Program-made: the position numbers and the translations under genes
NCBI GenBank assembly: GCA_003194525.1
Contig: NBIV01000014.1
Coordinates: 372,001 to 436,000, forward strand
DNA: 64,000 nt
Direction: 5' to 3'
DNA from: Gracilariopsis chorda
Taxonomy: Eukaryota > Rhodophyta > Florideophyceae > Gracilariales > Gracilariaceae
The notes under the pieces: model-generated
Databases searched by the model: none
Seen by the model: the letters and a program-made list of their open reading frames with translations, nothing else
What the model was told of the DNA's origin: nothing
In this document: piece by piece, positions 42,197 to 51,593 of the stretch
How positions within the stretch are numbered: the stretch's first letter is position 1
Layout of the letters: the number at the start of each line of letters is the position of its first letter

Positions 42197-42631
42197 GTTT
42201 GCGGCGAATAGCGAGGTGGCTTGCGATGTATTCCGAGATAGTTCCAGTGCGGCGGAGGTTCATTGCTTCAGTGGTGAGGCTAAAGTAATTTTTATCTGAT
42301 TAGCTGTCAATGACGCGTTGGATACCGTGAACTATTGCTGCTGGGGACTGATTGAAGAGCATAGGATCAGCGAGCATGTCACTGACATCTTGAGTGATGC
42401 TTTTTGTAGTTATGCGGCGGAGACTGGCGGTCGCTGTGTGGTCTTTGCTGGTCATGGGTTGAAATGTGGTGGAAAGGAGTTGTTGATATTCATGTTCCGT
42501 AAGAATATCGTCAAGGTTTTGTCTCCACTGGATATAATTTTGGGCAGTGGGTTCAACGAGTTCTTCTGTAAACTGCCAGGAAGGATGAGTGATTGGCATT
42601 GCAGGGAAACTAGATTGAGAGGGCCCGCTCA
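42192..42631 (-). CDS. Copia Gag, amino-terminal part (fossil)
   Basis: Starts MSGPSQSSFPAMPITHPSWQ and continues through a helical copia-type Gag region (NYIQWRQNLDDILTEHEYQQ). It stops where the gypsy element is inserted. The continuation of Gag (about 31640-31844) lies on the far side of that insertion. Confidence 0.7.
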
Positions 42632-42773
42632 TTGTATACCTGGAGCTGGTAGTTTGAAGTTTGACGTTTGTCCACAAATCTGACCAGATGAAACTAGTTT
42701 CACGGTAGTGGGCAGGTTTTTTTTCGCGGTCCTTGAGGTCGGAAAACGAATGTGGACGAAGACAGGGAGATAC

Positions 42774-42846
42774 GGGAGCAACGCTCTGACCGGGAAACAC
42801 GAGAGCAACGCTCTGACCGGGAAACACGGGAGCAACGCTCTGACCG
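42774..42846. repeat. 27-bp tandem repeat, nearly three copies
   Basis: Unit GAGCAACGCTCTGACCGG plus GAAACACGG. Lies in the copia 5' LTR/leader. The corresponding part of the left LTR instead has three copies of an unrelated 17-bp unit (27869-27919). Confidence 0.85.
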
Positions 42847-43053
42847 CGGATCGATTGCGGTTGTTTATGTTTGTGGCGCTGTGGCGCGCTGGTGCCCATA
42901 ACCTGAGAAAAGTGAGAATCGATGCTGCCTTCCCTCTGGCTGTCTCGCCAGCGGGCAGGGAATTTATTTTGTGTCGCTACGTTTACAATACGTGATGACA
43001 CTGTATATGGAAGGCTGCCATTCGGTCGGCTGTCGGCGTGTACGACAATCGTA

Positions 43054-43410
43054 CAGTGCACGAAACGCCGTTAAGCACACCCAGACACAAGCTTCTTTTG
43101 CAGGGATCGGCATGCTTTTGCGATATACCGATGTGGTGCACGCTGCAGTTGTGATCAGTTAATCACATTCGTAGATTCCTTTTGTCATAGATAATAACCA
43201 CAGCTGTGTTATCATTAAAACACCTTGCGAAACTTCTTTAAACCCACGAAATACTATATGACACATGTCACCAAAATGGCGGAATTTTCTGCCAATTCGT
43301 GTTGGGCACCCGTTTTGCCTTTATGCAAGCATGACTAGTGTCATGCTTGCACCTTTGAAACGCCTTTATGCGCAGTCGGGTGGGTGTGCTTAATGGAGTT
43401 TCGCGCACTT
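43054..43410. mobile_element. MITE with 30-bp TIRs and TA duplication (Tc1/mariner-like)
   Basis: The left TIR starts CAGTGCACGAAACGCCG and the right, reverse-complemented, AAGTGCGCGAAACTCCA; both end TTAAGCACACCCA (26 of 30 match). TA flanks both sides (43052-43053, 43411-43412), the target used by Tc1/mariner and pogo elements. The 357-bp body is non-coding and contains a hairpin, GCAAGCATGAC-TAGT-GTCATGCTTGC, near 43325-43350. Confidence 0.75.
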
Positions 43411-43412
43411 TA

Positions 43413-43832
43413 CAACAAAGCGCACGCGCCTCGCGTGCGGCGCGCATCTTTTAACTGCGCTACCGTCGGCACTGTCTGAAGGGTTAAGTTGTCGGAGGGG
43501 GGGATCTATGACTGTCTACCTTCTCATGAGAGATAGGAGGCGCGCACGCGTATCTTCGGCGGAGATCCCTTCTATCCAACCTGATCCAACCAACCTAACC
43601 GACAGTACGTAGAAAAACCCTGTATGCATAAATGCGCATGCCGCGTGCCCCCCACGCGTACACGTGTGTACACCAACGCTTACAGCGTCGCGACGCCGCC
43701 AGCTGTACACGTGTACATCTTGCAGCTCGCGTCGCCGCCGCTTAACGGGCGCTCAGCTCGCGCAACTGCAACGCCCCCTGATCTCAGCCGTTGCCGGATC
43801 CCAACTTCCGTTGCCCCCCCCCCCCCCCCGCC
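43413..43832 (+). promoter_or_regulatory. Upstream region of the deoxyhypusine synthase gene
   Basis: Two near-identical palindromes, CGTACACGTGTGTAC (about 43658) and TGTACACGTGTACA (about 43703), each contain the E-box CACGTG. They are 45 bp apart and about 130-175 bp before the start codon. A run of 16 C (43814-43829) ends only 3 nt before the ATG. I see no TATA box. Confidence 0.5.
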
Positions 43833-45000
43833 ATGGCACCCGTGGTCACCGCCGACGGAGAGCCCGACGTCGACGTCCAGCTCGCCGCCGAAACCGTCTT
43901 GCACGGCTCCGAACACCTTCCGAAGGGCACGCCGCACGTGCGCGGCTACTCCTTTTCCGATCCCTCCGTCGATTATGACGCCTTGCTGTCGTCGTATCTC
44001 ACCTCCGGCTTTCAGGCCACCCACTTTGGCACCGCCGTCAACATCGTCAATGACATGGTATGACACACCCCCGCCTGCCTATTCCCACGCGCGTGCCCCC
44101 CCCCCTCCGTTTGCTGACCTTTGACAATGCAATGCCCCTTGGTAGATCAAGTGGAAGCCGTCTGCGGAACAGATTGAGTCCGGCATGAAACCCGACGCCA
44201 AGTGCCGCATCTTTCTCGGCTACACCTCCAACATGATTTCGTCCGGCATTCGCGAAACGCTCAACTTCCTCGTCCGAAATCGCTGCGTCGACGTCATAGT
44301 CACCACCGCAGGCGGCATCGAGGAGGACCTCATCAAGTGTCTGGGCCCCACGGGCGTCGGGTCGTTTCGCCTGGACGGCAAGGACCTGCGTAAACGCGGC
44401 ATAAACCGAATCGGCAATCTAATCGTGCCAAACGAAAACTACTGTAAGTTTGAGGATTGGATCATGCCGCTTCTGGATCAAGCGCTGGTCGAGCAGAAGC
44501 AGAAGGGCGTCATCTGGTCTCCAAGCAGCCTCATCAAGCTGTTCGGACAACACATGCAAAACGAACAGTCCGTCTTGTACTGGGCCGCGAAGAATGACAT
44601 CCCGGTGTTCTGCCCGGCGCTCACGGACGGCTCCATTGGGGATATGCTTTTCTTCCACTCGTTCAAGAACCCTGGCTTGATTGTTGACATTGTTCAGGAC
44701 ATCCGTCACATCAACAAGCTGAGCATTTCTGCGCCGGCGTCGGGCATGCTTATCGTTGGCGGGGGGCTTGTCAAGCACCATATCGCCAATTCTAATCTCA
44801 TGAGGAACGGCGCAGAGTTCTCGGTGTACATTAACACCGCGCATGAGTTTGACGGCTCTGATGCGGGCGCTGCGCCGGATGAGGCTGTTTCTTGGGGAAA
44901 GATCCGAGCTGATGGTAAGAAGGTTAAGGTGTGCGCTGATGCCACGCTCGTCTTCCCGCTCTTGGTTGCGCAGACTTTTGCCAAGAACAAGCGAGCCTGA
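43833..45000 (+). CDS. DHS: Deoxyhypusine synthase (two exons, 359 aa)
   Basis: Exons are 43833-44057 and 44146-45000, with an 88-bp phase-0 intron (GTATGA donor, GGTAG acceptor). The ATG lies in CGCCATGG. The enzyme moves the aminobutyl group of spermidine to one lysine of eIF5A in the cytosol, the first step of hypusine formation. Visible family features: [20 protein letters not shown] and [16 protein letters not shown] near the start, [38 protein letters not shown] for NAD and substrate binding, and AVSWGKIR with the active-site lysine that forms the enzyme-substrate imine. The length matches the human enzyme (369 aa). The ORF is intact and the assignment firm. Confidence 0.97.
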
Positions 45001-45792
45001 ATACTTCTGCACTTTTCAGTATTTGTTCAGCTTTGTGCTTTGAACGCTTGCCAAGTCTCGAGCTTATGCGACAACAATATTGCTGGGGTAAAGGGTTACA
45101 TCCCTTGCGACTTGCCGATGAATCACTGCCAGGTGGAATAAAGATAACGCAATTCTTATAACGCCACCCTTGTAGTATATGAGTTACAGGTGCTGTTCCA
45201 ACAATGTTGGAGCAGCACCTGTAACTTATATAGATATGCCATGTCGCTGCGCAAAGAAGCGATCGTGTGGGCACTTGATGGATGAGTCGCGCGGAGTTCG
45301 GGTATACACTTCCATCAAGCTTCCATGGGTGGAGGGCGTTGTTCGCTTCAATGGTTTGCACCTTGTCGCCTTCACTTGAACTGTGGACCGTATAAACTTG
45401 CACGCGACAAAGTGCCACTTGCGCTTGCGACGAGCGCGTATACCTTGTTTGGCATGGCAAAGTCGGAGCAAGGCGCCACCGTCAATTTGCGTTTGTGGTG
45501 ACATATATCTGCCTTTGGTACCGACGGCTCTTAACCCTACGCTTAGGCACAAGAGTGGCGATTACAGACATGATGTCCGGCTCACCGATATCAATTGTCA
45601 AATACGACGACCCTTGGTACTGTATCTAAGTTGTTGGTCGTATCGACTGCTGAAAAGAACTCAAAGCCATTGACATAATGTTAACGCGCACGACAGCAAC
45701 CGTTCAAGCTACGCATCTCCTCTGGCACAAATGAAACTGAAGGTCAAATGGACAGCGTGGCTGCTGCACGATGCTCGCTTTCGACCTCGCTT
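45001..45792. other. Intergenic with a 57-bp near-palindrome
   Basis: Downstream of deoxyhypusine synthase. It holds the palindrome listed next and no gene. Confidence 0.5.
45176..45232. repeat. 57-bp near-perfect palindrome
   Basis: 28-base arms around A45204; 26 of 28 pairs match. Core GGTGCTGTTCCAACA / TGTTGGAGCAGCACC. About 180 bp past the deoxyhypusine synthase stop codon, it would fold in a long 3' UTR or could be a tiny foldback insertion. Confidence 0.9.
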
Positions 45793-45934
45793 CAGTTGAC
45801 GAACTTATTCGGAAATGGCCTGAAAACGTGTTGGTCTACCTAGTGAGAGAACGCTCCTTTGAAAAGAAACGATCTGCGCTATGTAGGAATTAGACATAGG
45901 CACCCATAAAGAGAGAGAGAGAGAGAGAGAGAGA
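45793..45934 (+). mobile_element. 142-bp 5'-truncated LINE copy (GA-tail family) with target duplication
   Basis: Contains only the last codons (GGAAATGGCCTGAAAACGTG to the TAG after CTATGTAGGAAT), a 20-odd-base 3' UTR and a (GA)n tail to about 45934. The duplication GACCTCGCTT flanks it at 45783-45792 and 45935-45944. It is nearly identical to the 3' end of the relic at 20550-20674. Confidence 0.9.
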
Positions 45935-46032
45935 GACCTCGCTTGAACTGCTCAGATTCGGTGCGCAGACCAGCAACGCACGCTGAGTTAGACATAAACG
46001 CCACAAATCACATCGTTTTCGCAGCGCTCTGT

Positions 46033-46091
46033 GATAACGATATGGATGTACAGCGGGCCTCTGAGGCCCGCTGTACATCCATATCGTTATC
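46033..46091. repeat. 59-bp perfect palindrome
   Basis: 29-base arms (GATAACGATATGGATGTACA then GCGGGCCTC) around a single central T46062, with no mismatch. It lies 100 bp from a LINE insertion but outside its target duplication. Confidence 0.97.
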
Positions 46092-47323
46092 GCGTTCCGA
46101 TCGTTCTTCCCCGCGCGTTTGTTAAGCGTCATGCGTGTTACGCTCCGTTCGTAGTTCGTTGCCGACCCGCCGTCGCGACACGTGCCTTCGCCAACGATGC
46201 AGCTCGAACGCAGCGCCCACGTCGCTCCGGGCCGCCGGGCTCGCTTCTCGCAACCCCACGAGTGTGTTGGGCTGCCGTTGAGTGATACCAGCTGACGATG
46301 GGGGGGCGCCTTGCTCCGAGCGCAGGCTTGCATCTGGGCCACGTCAAGGCTGTGAATTCTCCGCTTTAGCCTTTATCAACACAAGCAACGAACGTGTTGT
46401 GTGTCCGTAGGGAGAACGCACGTCTTCATGAATTCGGCTCTTCATAAGCCGAATCCACTTAACTCTCCTCAGCGTTGGTCGGCAAAACGCTCGCTCCACA
46501 TCCGTTTTCGCTTTTGTTCTTAGCAACTTCCGTTCCAATGTTGACAACTCCCCGAATCGAAAGCGCTGTTTCGATTGCATCTTCACCGACCACTTTTGTT
46601 CTCCACACAGCTGCTTCTCACAAAAACTCCACAAATGCTAAACAATGGTAAACACTGCCCCGCAGAATTAGCGCTACTATCACATAGGCAACGGTTCAAA
46701 TTTTTAGTCTGTTGTGCCCACAACATACTCAACGTCCAACTGCAAGGAAATGGCCTGACGACCGTCCTTTTGGTACATCTTTGCATCACAGTTCAATACC
46801 ACACGCTCAAACTTGAGCACACAAACCCATGCATTCCCGGGAGCAAGCCGAATCCGCCGTCTCGAGTTGTACCTGTCTCTCCCCTGCCGTTCAGGGAAGC
46901 GAAGTGCAGTGACGAATGGAGCTCTCACAGACACCAACACTTTTTCGCTCATCATGGAGAGAGATATTGACCTCCTGTACGTTAAGCTCACTCCGTGCCT
47001 TACAACAGCTGAACCGATTGCAAGTCCTAGAGCCACTGTTGAAAAACGTGGTTCTTACGAGAGCGCAGGCGAGAGTTTCCTTCTCTTCAAGAAAGACATG
47101 CTCTCGACGCCAAACCAATAGTAAAAACATAGCCAGAGATATTTTTGGTTTATCTGGGGAGCGAGAGAGGTTTTTCTTCGACCAATGTCTACCGTAGTCT
47201 CCGAATTATGGACAAGAGCCCACATCAACACACACACACACATGCTCACAATTGAGAGTTAGAAACTGGGAGTAGCGATCCACGAAACGTGACAAGAACC
47301 GACAGGTTGAATGAGCGCGTTGT
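46092..47323. other. Intergenic, no gene seen
   Basis: Frames up to 131 codons without motifs. No repeat found apart from short CA runs near 47225. Confidence 0.45.
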
Positions 47324-47334
47324 AGCCCTACTTC

Positions 47335-48717
47335 TTAGCACTTAACAGAGAGTCTTCGGCACGTATTCGCAAGAACAGGTCGTCATTCAAGAAGACAGCA
47401 GAGCAATTATTGGCTGAGTGTGGTTTATTGCAGCTCAACAGAGCACCACTCCCAACAGAGCTAGGCTTGGGCCAAACAGGAGGCATCAGCTTCTGTTACA
47501 CGTCATGCACTAAGGAAGATTCGGTTGAACATCAGCGGTACCAGGCTCTACAAACATTGAAAAAGCTCCCACCGGCCGATTGCGAGATCTGGAGTGATGG
47601 CTCAGTGGGGCGACCGAAGTGGCTTCAAGAAGCACAACCGTTACGAGCAGCTGTGGAGTGGGACGAAGGATGGTACGCGGGATCGATTGATTATCCGAAC
47701 AGCTTCACGGCCCATGCGGAAGTTGTTTCCAACTTTCAAAACAAACATAATCGGACACCGAGTATAGTGATACGATATGACGATGGATTTGTAATGGGAT
47801 ACGAAATAGACGCTGAACATCAAGAGTTACTCGATGCCGATGGACATAAACTTAAATGGCGTGTACTTAACATTTCCGAGGTTGGGGGAAGTGCTTTTGC
47901 GATCTGGTGGAATGCATCAATTACCCCCCAAACTGGCATGGAGCCCGCAGGGATAGGGACAACGTCGTTTTATGCGGAAACATGGGCAATATATCACTCA
48001 CTTCAAGTTGTTAAGGGAAGAATAGGATATGGGTGGACTGGACACATAAGGCTGATAACGGATTCTCAGAGCGTGGTTGAGAGTATCCGAGGAGCTGTAA
48101 GAGATCAGCCGTATTCTGTGCAACAAGTATCACGTACATTGTACGAGATTGGCAAAACATGCACTATGGATATGGTCTGGGTACCGAGCCATTGCGGTTT
48201 GCACCGCGACGACCTTGTAGACAGTTTGGCCAAAGAAGCATTGGAACTACCTCAGCACTTGCAGATAAACGTGCCAGTGGACTACGCAGAAGTGAAACGA
48301 AGAGTGAAGTCTCGAACGCGATGTAGGAAAATTATTCAGTCTATACCTCAGGAGCTCACACAAGTGGTATCACAAAGAGAAGCGGAAGTTACATTGTCGC
48401 AGTTTGCAGTAGGCCATACACCTCTTTTGCACCCGCTCGGAACGCACTTGTACAAGCGAAGAATCGTGTGTACTTGCCGACCGGGAGTACTGAATGATGT
48501 GGACCACTTTGTTCTAAGGTGTCCTTTGCGAACAAGGTCTCGCCGAACCTGCCTGCCAAGTATGCGAGAAAGACACGGGATGGATGTTGGAGAAATCATC
48601 AAAAAGTGGCCGGAATGTATGCTGGTCTTCCTAGCGAGAGAACGCTTTTTTCACATGAAGCGATCTACACTATGTAGGAATTAGACTGGTGTACCCGTAA
48701 AAGAGAGAGAGAGAGAG
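47335..48717 (+). mobile_element. 5'-truncated LINE (GA-tail family) with target duplication
   Basis: AGCCCTACTTC at 47324-47334 is repeated at 48718-48728, bounding a 1,383-bp insertion that ends in a (GA)n tail. The frame is open from the truncated 5' edge to the stop at 48684, so this copy is recent. Confidence 0.9.
47410..48684 (+). CDS. LINE ORF2 carboxy end: RNase H with a Tudor-like insert, plus Cys/His tail
   Basis: The frame is open from the insertion edge at 47335; the first codon given is not a real start because the gene is 5'-truncated. Counting from 47410, the RNase H residues are D63 (IWSDGSV), E190 (SFYAETWAIYHSLQ), D218 (RLITDSQSVVES), H261 (VWVPSHCG) and D271 (LVDSLAKEAL). 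Between the first strand (to about 66) and the second (GGSAFAIWW, about 159) lie some 90 extra residues. Of these, VEWDEGWYAGSI and IRYDDGFVMGYEID read like a Tudor/Agenet-type barrel, a methyl-lysine or methyl-arginine reader fold. The carboxy tail (CTCRPGVLNDVDHFVLRCP) is the CCHC element usual after LINE RNase H. The Tudor call rests on pattern alone. Confidence 0.8.
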   Translation: MAECGLLQLNRAPLPTELGLGQTGGISFCYTSCTKEDSVEHQRYQALQTLKKLPPADCEIWSDGSVGRPKWLQEAQPLRAAVEWDEGWYAGSIDYPNSFTAHAEVVSNFQNKHNRTPSIVIRYDDGFVMGYEIDAEHQELLDADGHKLKWRVLNISEVGGSAFAIWWNASITPQTGMEPAGIGTTSFYAETWAIYHSLQVVKGRIGYGWTGHIRLITDSQSVVESIRGAVRDQPYSVQQVSRTLYEIGKTCTMDMVWVPSHCGLHRDDLVDSLAKEALELPQHLQINVPVDYAEVKRRVKSRTRCRKIIQSIPQELTQVVSQREAEVTLSQFAVGHTPLLHPLGTHLYKRRIVCTCRPGVLNDVDHFVLRCPLRTRSRRTCLPSMRERHGMDVGEIIKKWPECMLVFLARERFFHMKRSTLCRN

Positions 48718-48728
48718 AGCCCTACTTC

Positions 48729-50044
48729 AGCAAGGCCGATGCATTATCCGGTAAAGTACTCCTTTCCGCAGTGATTTGGCGCAGCCAGATAGAACAATTT
48801 CTCTTTAAGCAATTTTCACGGCCATCATCCAGGGGAGTTTAGAACTCTGCGAAAATTCTAAAATGAGCAGCGCCTTCTCCTCTAAAGAATAACATCACCT
48901 TAATTGTTCCTTTGCAGCGCTGCCTACGCTGTTATGTTTTAGCCGATCTTTTACTCTTTCACTTCTTGGGATCAAAACAGCGCTGCACACTCTTCGTTCT
49001 CACTTGATTTGCTGCGCATATATGATAGACGCTATACCAAAGCTTGTTGCCTCCGAAGAGATATCTGCAAAACAGTCGAGCAAACTTCCTGCAATCAATG
49101 CCACCCTTTGCAGCAGCCTTTCCATACGGCTAAAACCTTTCTTACAGCCATTGCAACACTACAGCTTTCCGGTCTGTGGTTCAAACCTTTAAGCTATCAG
49201 AGACAGAACGAAAGAGATGCTTCATTGTAGATATCTAAGTTAGAGTACTTTATGCTTTACTATAACATCTAGAGTGAGTGCTGCCCTGTTCGAGATATCG
49301 AGAAGGTAGCATTACCGGCCCATCACCATCCCGCCAACCATCATCTTACTACAGCCATTGCCACGTTACTGCTCGTTCTATGAATCCTCTTTAGGTAATA
49401 AGCTGAGCGGGTTTGCCGAGATGTGCCCGTCTTCCCTCATGCCATGGGAGAGAAGCAAAATGGATTCGAAATCGGATCCCCGTAAGGGAAACCTCTGTAG
49501 AACAAACCTGACTGTTTAGGTATGGTTTGCCACCACAGACGGATACATCGAAGAGAAGAGGACTGTTTTGAATGCTCAAATGTTGAGGTACTGCAACAGG
49601 TAATGGTAAACGCCGCGTCATGCTTCAATCCGCCTAAACATCGTTTGAAGGGCAATCCCGATGGGCATATGATGTCAAATGAACAATCATGACAACGATG
49701 CCGGAAATCTAGCATCACTGACAGTGCTGATGAGGACTCTACAATCATGACATTTTTGGCTCAGATGCCGGCAAGTAGCACACAGTAAGTCCATGCAATC
49801 ACTTCTTGGCAAGGAAACACGAAGCCACGATATATGACGTTGGGCCTGGAACAACTTATGCACAGTTTTGGTACTATTTTCGGTATCCTGAATGTTGTAT
49901 ATGGTGCAACAACTGACTCCAAAGGCAGGACATGTTGCGAAATAAGCTTGACCTGGCCGTTTGGGCTACGTCCCTAAGGGGAGCAACTTGTTATGAACTT
50001 TATCCCAATCCAAATTACGCTGCCTCTGCAGTGTTTTCTGGTTG
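48729..50044. other. Intergenic, no gene seen
   Basis: A minus frame at 49437-49748 has clustered Cys/His (RHRCHDCSFDIICPSGLPF) but no known pattern. Otherwise nothing. Confidence 0.4.
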
Positions 50045-50242
50045 CTATAAGAGAGCTTCAATCTTGGCTTCTGGGTGTTGTTGAATACCACCACTCGCAC
50101 CATACACCCCTTCGCAGTCAATCTCCTTTGTTTCGTCAAGCACTTTTGGTTCAGCTTGTGATTCCTCAACCTTGACTCTCCTCTTCCCATTCGACCTTCG
50201 TACATTCCGTTCATCATTCTGAGCAATCTTTCCGGAAAACAT
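50045..50242 (-). CDS. Small hydrophilic ORF divergent from the kinase gene (65 aa)
   Basis: Starts at ATG (MFSGKIAQNDERNVRRSNGK) 106 bp from the kinase start and is rich in charged residues (KRRVKVEESQAEPKVLDETK). No family recognised. It may be the first exon of a longer gene or a chance ORF. The close divergent spacing would allow a shared promoter. Confidence 0.25.
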   Translation of the reverse strand: MFSGKIAQNDERNVRRSNGKRRVKVEESQAEPKVLDETKEIDCEGVYGASGGIQQHPEAKIEALL

Positions 50243-50348
50243 TTGGTTTGAAATCCCTCGTACGGGCCCTCACCGAATCATATTCGCATATCTTCAGCAC
50301 TGCCCGCCGCCATTCACATCGTTGACTATCTATTTTGAAGTCCTCACA

Positions 50349-51593
50349 ATGCCGTCACTGACGTCTTCCAAACAAGACCGAGATGATCTCGAAGGATGGG
50401 TTTTTATCCGTCGCCGCTTCTTGAGTATGCCAAAAAGGAAGTACCTCAGATTGAACGGTTCCACTATTACCGTTCATGAGAACCCAGCAGGGGATATTGA
50501 ACATGATTTCTCTGTACTGCGGGCAACGATAACGGTATCTTTCTTCGGGCGTGTGATAAATTTTCGAGAGGAAGGAGGCTCAAAGTGCTACCTGCACTTC
50601 AAAAGCCGCAGTGACTGCAACCAGTGGGAGGCGTTTATGCGAAGCGCTTCCGTGAAAGATTTCTCGAGGGACTATGCGCTGATAGAAGTGCTTGGGACAG
50701 GTTCTTTTTCAACGGTTTACAAAGCCAGAAGAAGAAAGGACTGTACTCTGGTCGCTGTGAAAAAGGTCGTCAAACACCGGTTCGATATGATGACCTATCA
50801 CGAACTGAAGCGCGAGATGTTCACCATGAAGAACATCAAGCACGACGGGATCGTTACAGCATATGAAGTGTACAATTACCCCGAAGAGGCTTACTTAGTA
50901 CTCAAATACTTACAAGGGGGTACGTTAGGCGATAATATCTTCAAAGCAGGGGGCCGGGTCAATGAAAAGACTGCGATCCACGTCTTAAAGCAAGTGCTCT
51001 CAGCGCTTGTGTACTTGCACGAGAATGGATATGCCCATAGGGATATAAAAATGGAAAACATTCTCTGTAAGTGGAATGACTTGGATACCACGAAGGTATT
51101 TCTTGCCGACTTTGGATTCGTGAACTTCTTTGATGACATTGACAGTGAGTGCATGAATTCAGTGATCGGGACTCCGGCGTATGTAGCACCGGAGATTAGA
51201 GAGGAGAAGCCGTATAGCGCTGCGGTGGATTTATACGCCTTAGGCGTGATGACTTACCGGATGCTGTGCGGCGAGTACCCTTACGCTGAACACGAAGAAG
51301 AAAATGCGGCCGCAGCGCTTGAGACGGGGTTCGAATTTGCGAATCAGGTCTGGCATACGCTTTCTGAAGACGCCAAGAGCATGGTTCGGGGGTTGCTGCA
51401 GCATATTCCTTCGAAGAGACTCACAGCCAAAGAGGCGCTACACCATCCGTGGCTATCTCTGGATTCCTGGGATAGGCGGTGGAAGAACACACCCAAAACT
51501 GTGGATCAGGGCGTGCCGACAAATTCTTCCACGATCGAGAGTTTAGTTCCAGTCCATCTGTTTACTTCGCCAGATTGGAACAGACGGCTGTGA
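50349..51593 (+). CDS. Ser/Thr protein kinase with an N-terminal PH domain (414 aa)
   Basis: The first ATG in frame is 50349 (CACAATGCC). Residues about 15-102 form a PH domain: GWVFIRRRF opens it, KYLRLNGSTITVHENP and CYLHFKSRSDCNQWEAFMRS give the middle strands and the closing helix with its invariant Trp. It should bind phosphoinositide membranes. Residues about 109-369 are a complete kinase: glycine loop GTGSFSTV (116-123), K138 in VAVKK, helix-C E156, catalytic loop HRDIKMEN (230-237), DFG (254-256) and GTPAYVAPE (274-282). The overall look is CAMK/AGC-like, and the HPWL element ends the domain. It lacks the AGC hydrophobic tail, so it is not a plain Akt, and it lacks calmodulin or C1 parts. 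Single exon, intact. Confidence 0.9.
   Translation: MPSLTSSKQDRDDLEGWVFIRRRFLSMPKRKYLRLNGSTITVHENPAGDIEHDFSVLRATITVSFFGRVINFREEGGSKCYLHFKSRSDCNQWEAFMRSASVKDFSRDYALIEVLGTGSFSTVYKARRRKDCTLVAVKKVVKHRFDMMTYHELKREMFTMKNIKHDGIVTAYEVYNYPEEAYLVLKYLQGGTLGDNIFKAGGRVNEKTAIHVLKQVLSALVYLHENGYAHRDIKMENILCKWNDLDTTKVFLADFGFVNFFDDIDSECMNSVIGTPAYVAPEIREEKPYSAAVDLYALGVMTYRMLCGEYPYAEHEEENAAAALETGFEFANQVWHTLSEDAKSMVRGLLQHIPSKRLTAKEALHHPWLSLDSWDRRWKNTPKTVDQGVPTNSSTIESLVPVHLFTSPDWNRRL

Larger units (their letters stand above)
27960..43010 (-). mobile_element. Ty1/copia LTR retrotransposon, old and broken, split by a gypsy insertion
   Basis: Minus-strand element. The pol region lies at 28201-31503, the distal gag at about 31640-31844 and the proximal gag at 42197-42631, the two gag parts being separated by the nested gypsy element. 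Domain order gag-protease-integrase-RT-RNase H defines copia. The ends share a recognisable LTR stretch (GAATCGATGC, CTTCCCTCTGGC, TCTCGCC, GCGGGCAGGG at about 27973 and 42912; CGCTACGTGTACACTACGTG-like at about 28061 and 42977). The rest of the two LTRs no longer aligns by eye, so borders are approximate and the copy is old. It is broken, with several breaks. Confidence 0.85.

Noticed and set aside
43624-44124. Plus-strand 166-codon Pro/Ala/Thr-rich frame over the deoxyhypusine synthase start
   Set aside because: Wrong frame of a GC-rich exon and intron; the true frame carries the enzyme's conserved blocks.
45902-45934. (GA)n microsatellite as an independent repeat
   Set aside because: It is the 3' tail of a LINE insertion, inside the target duplication.
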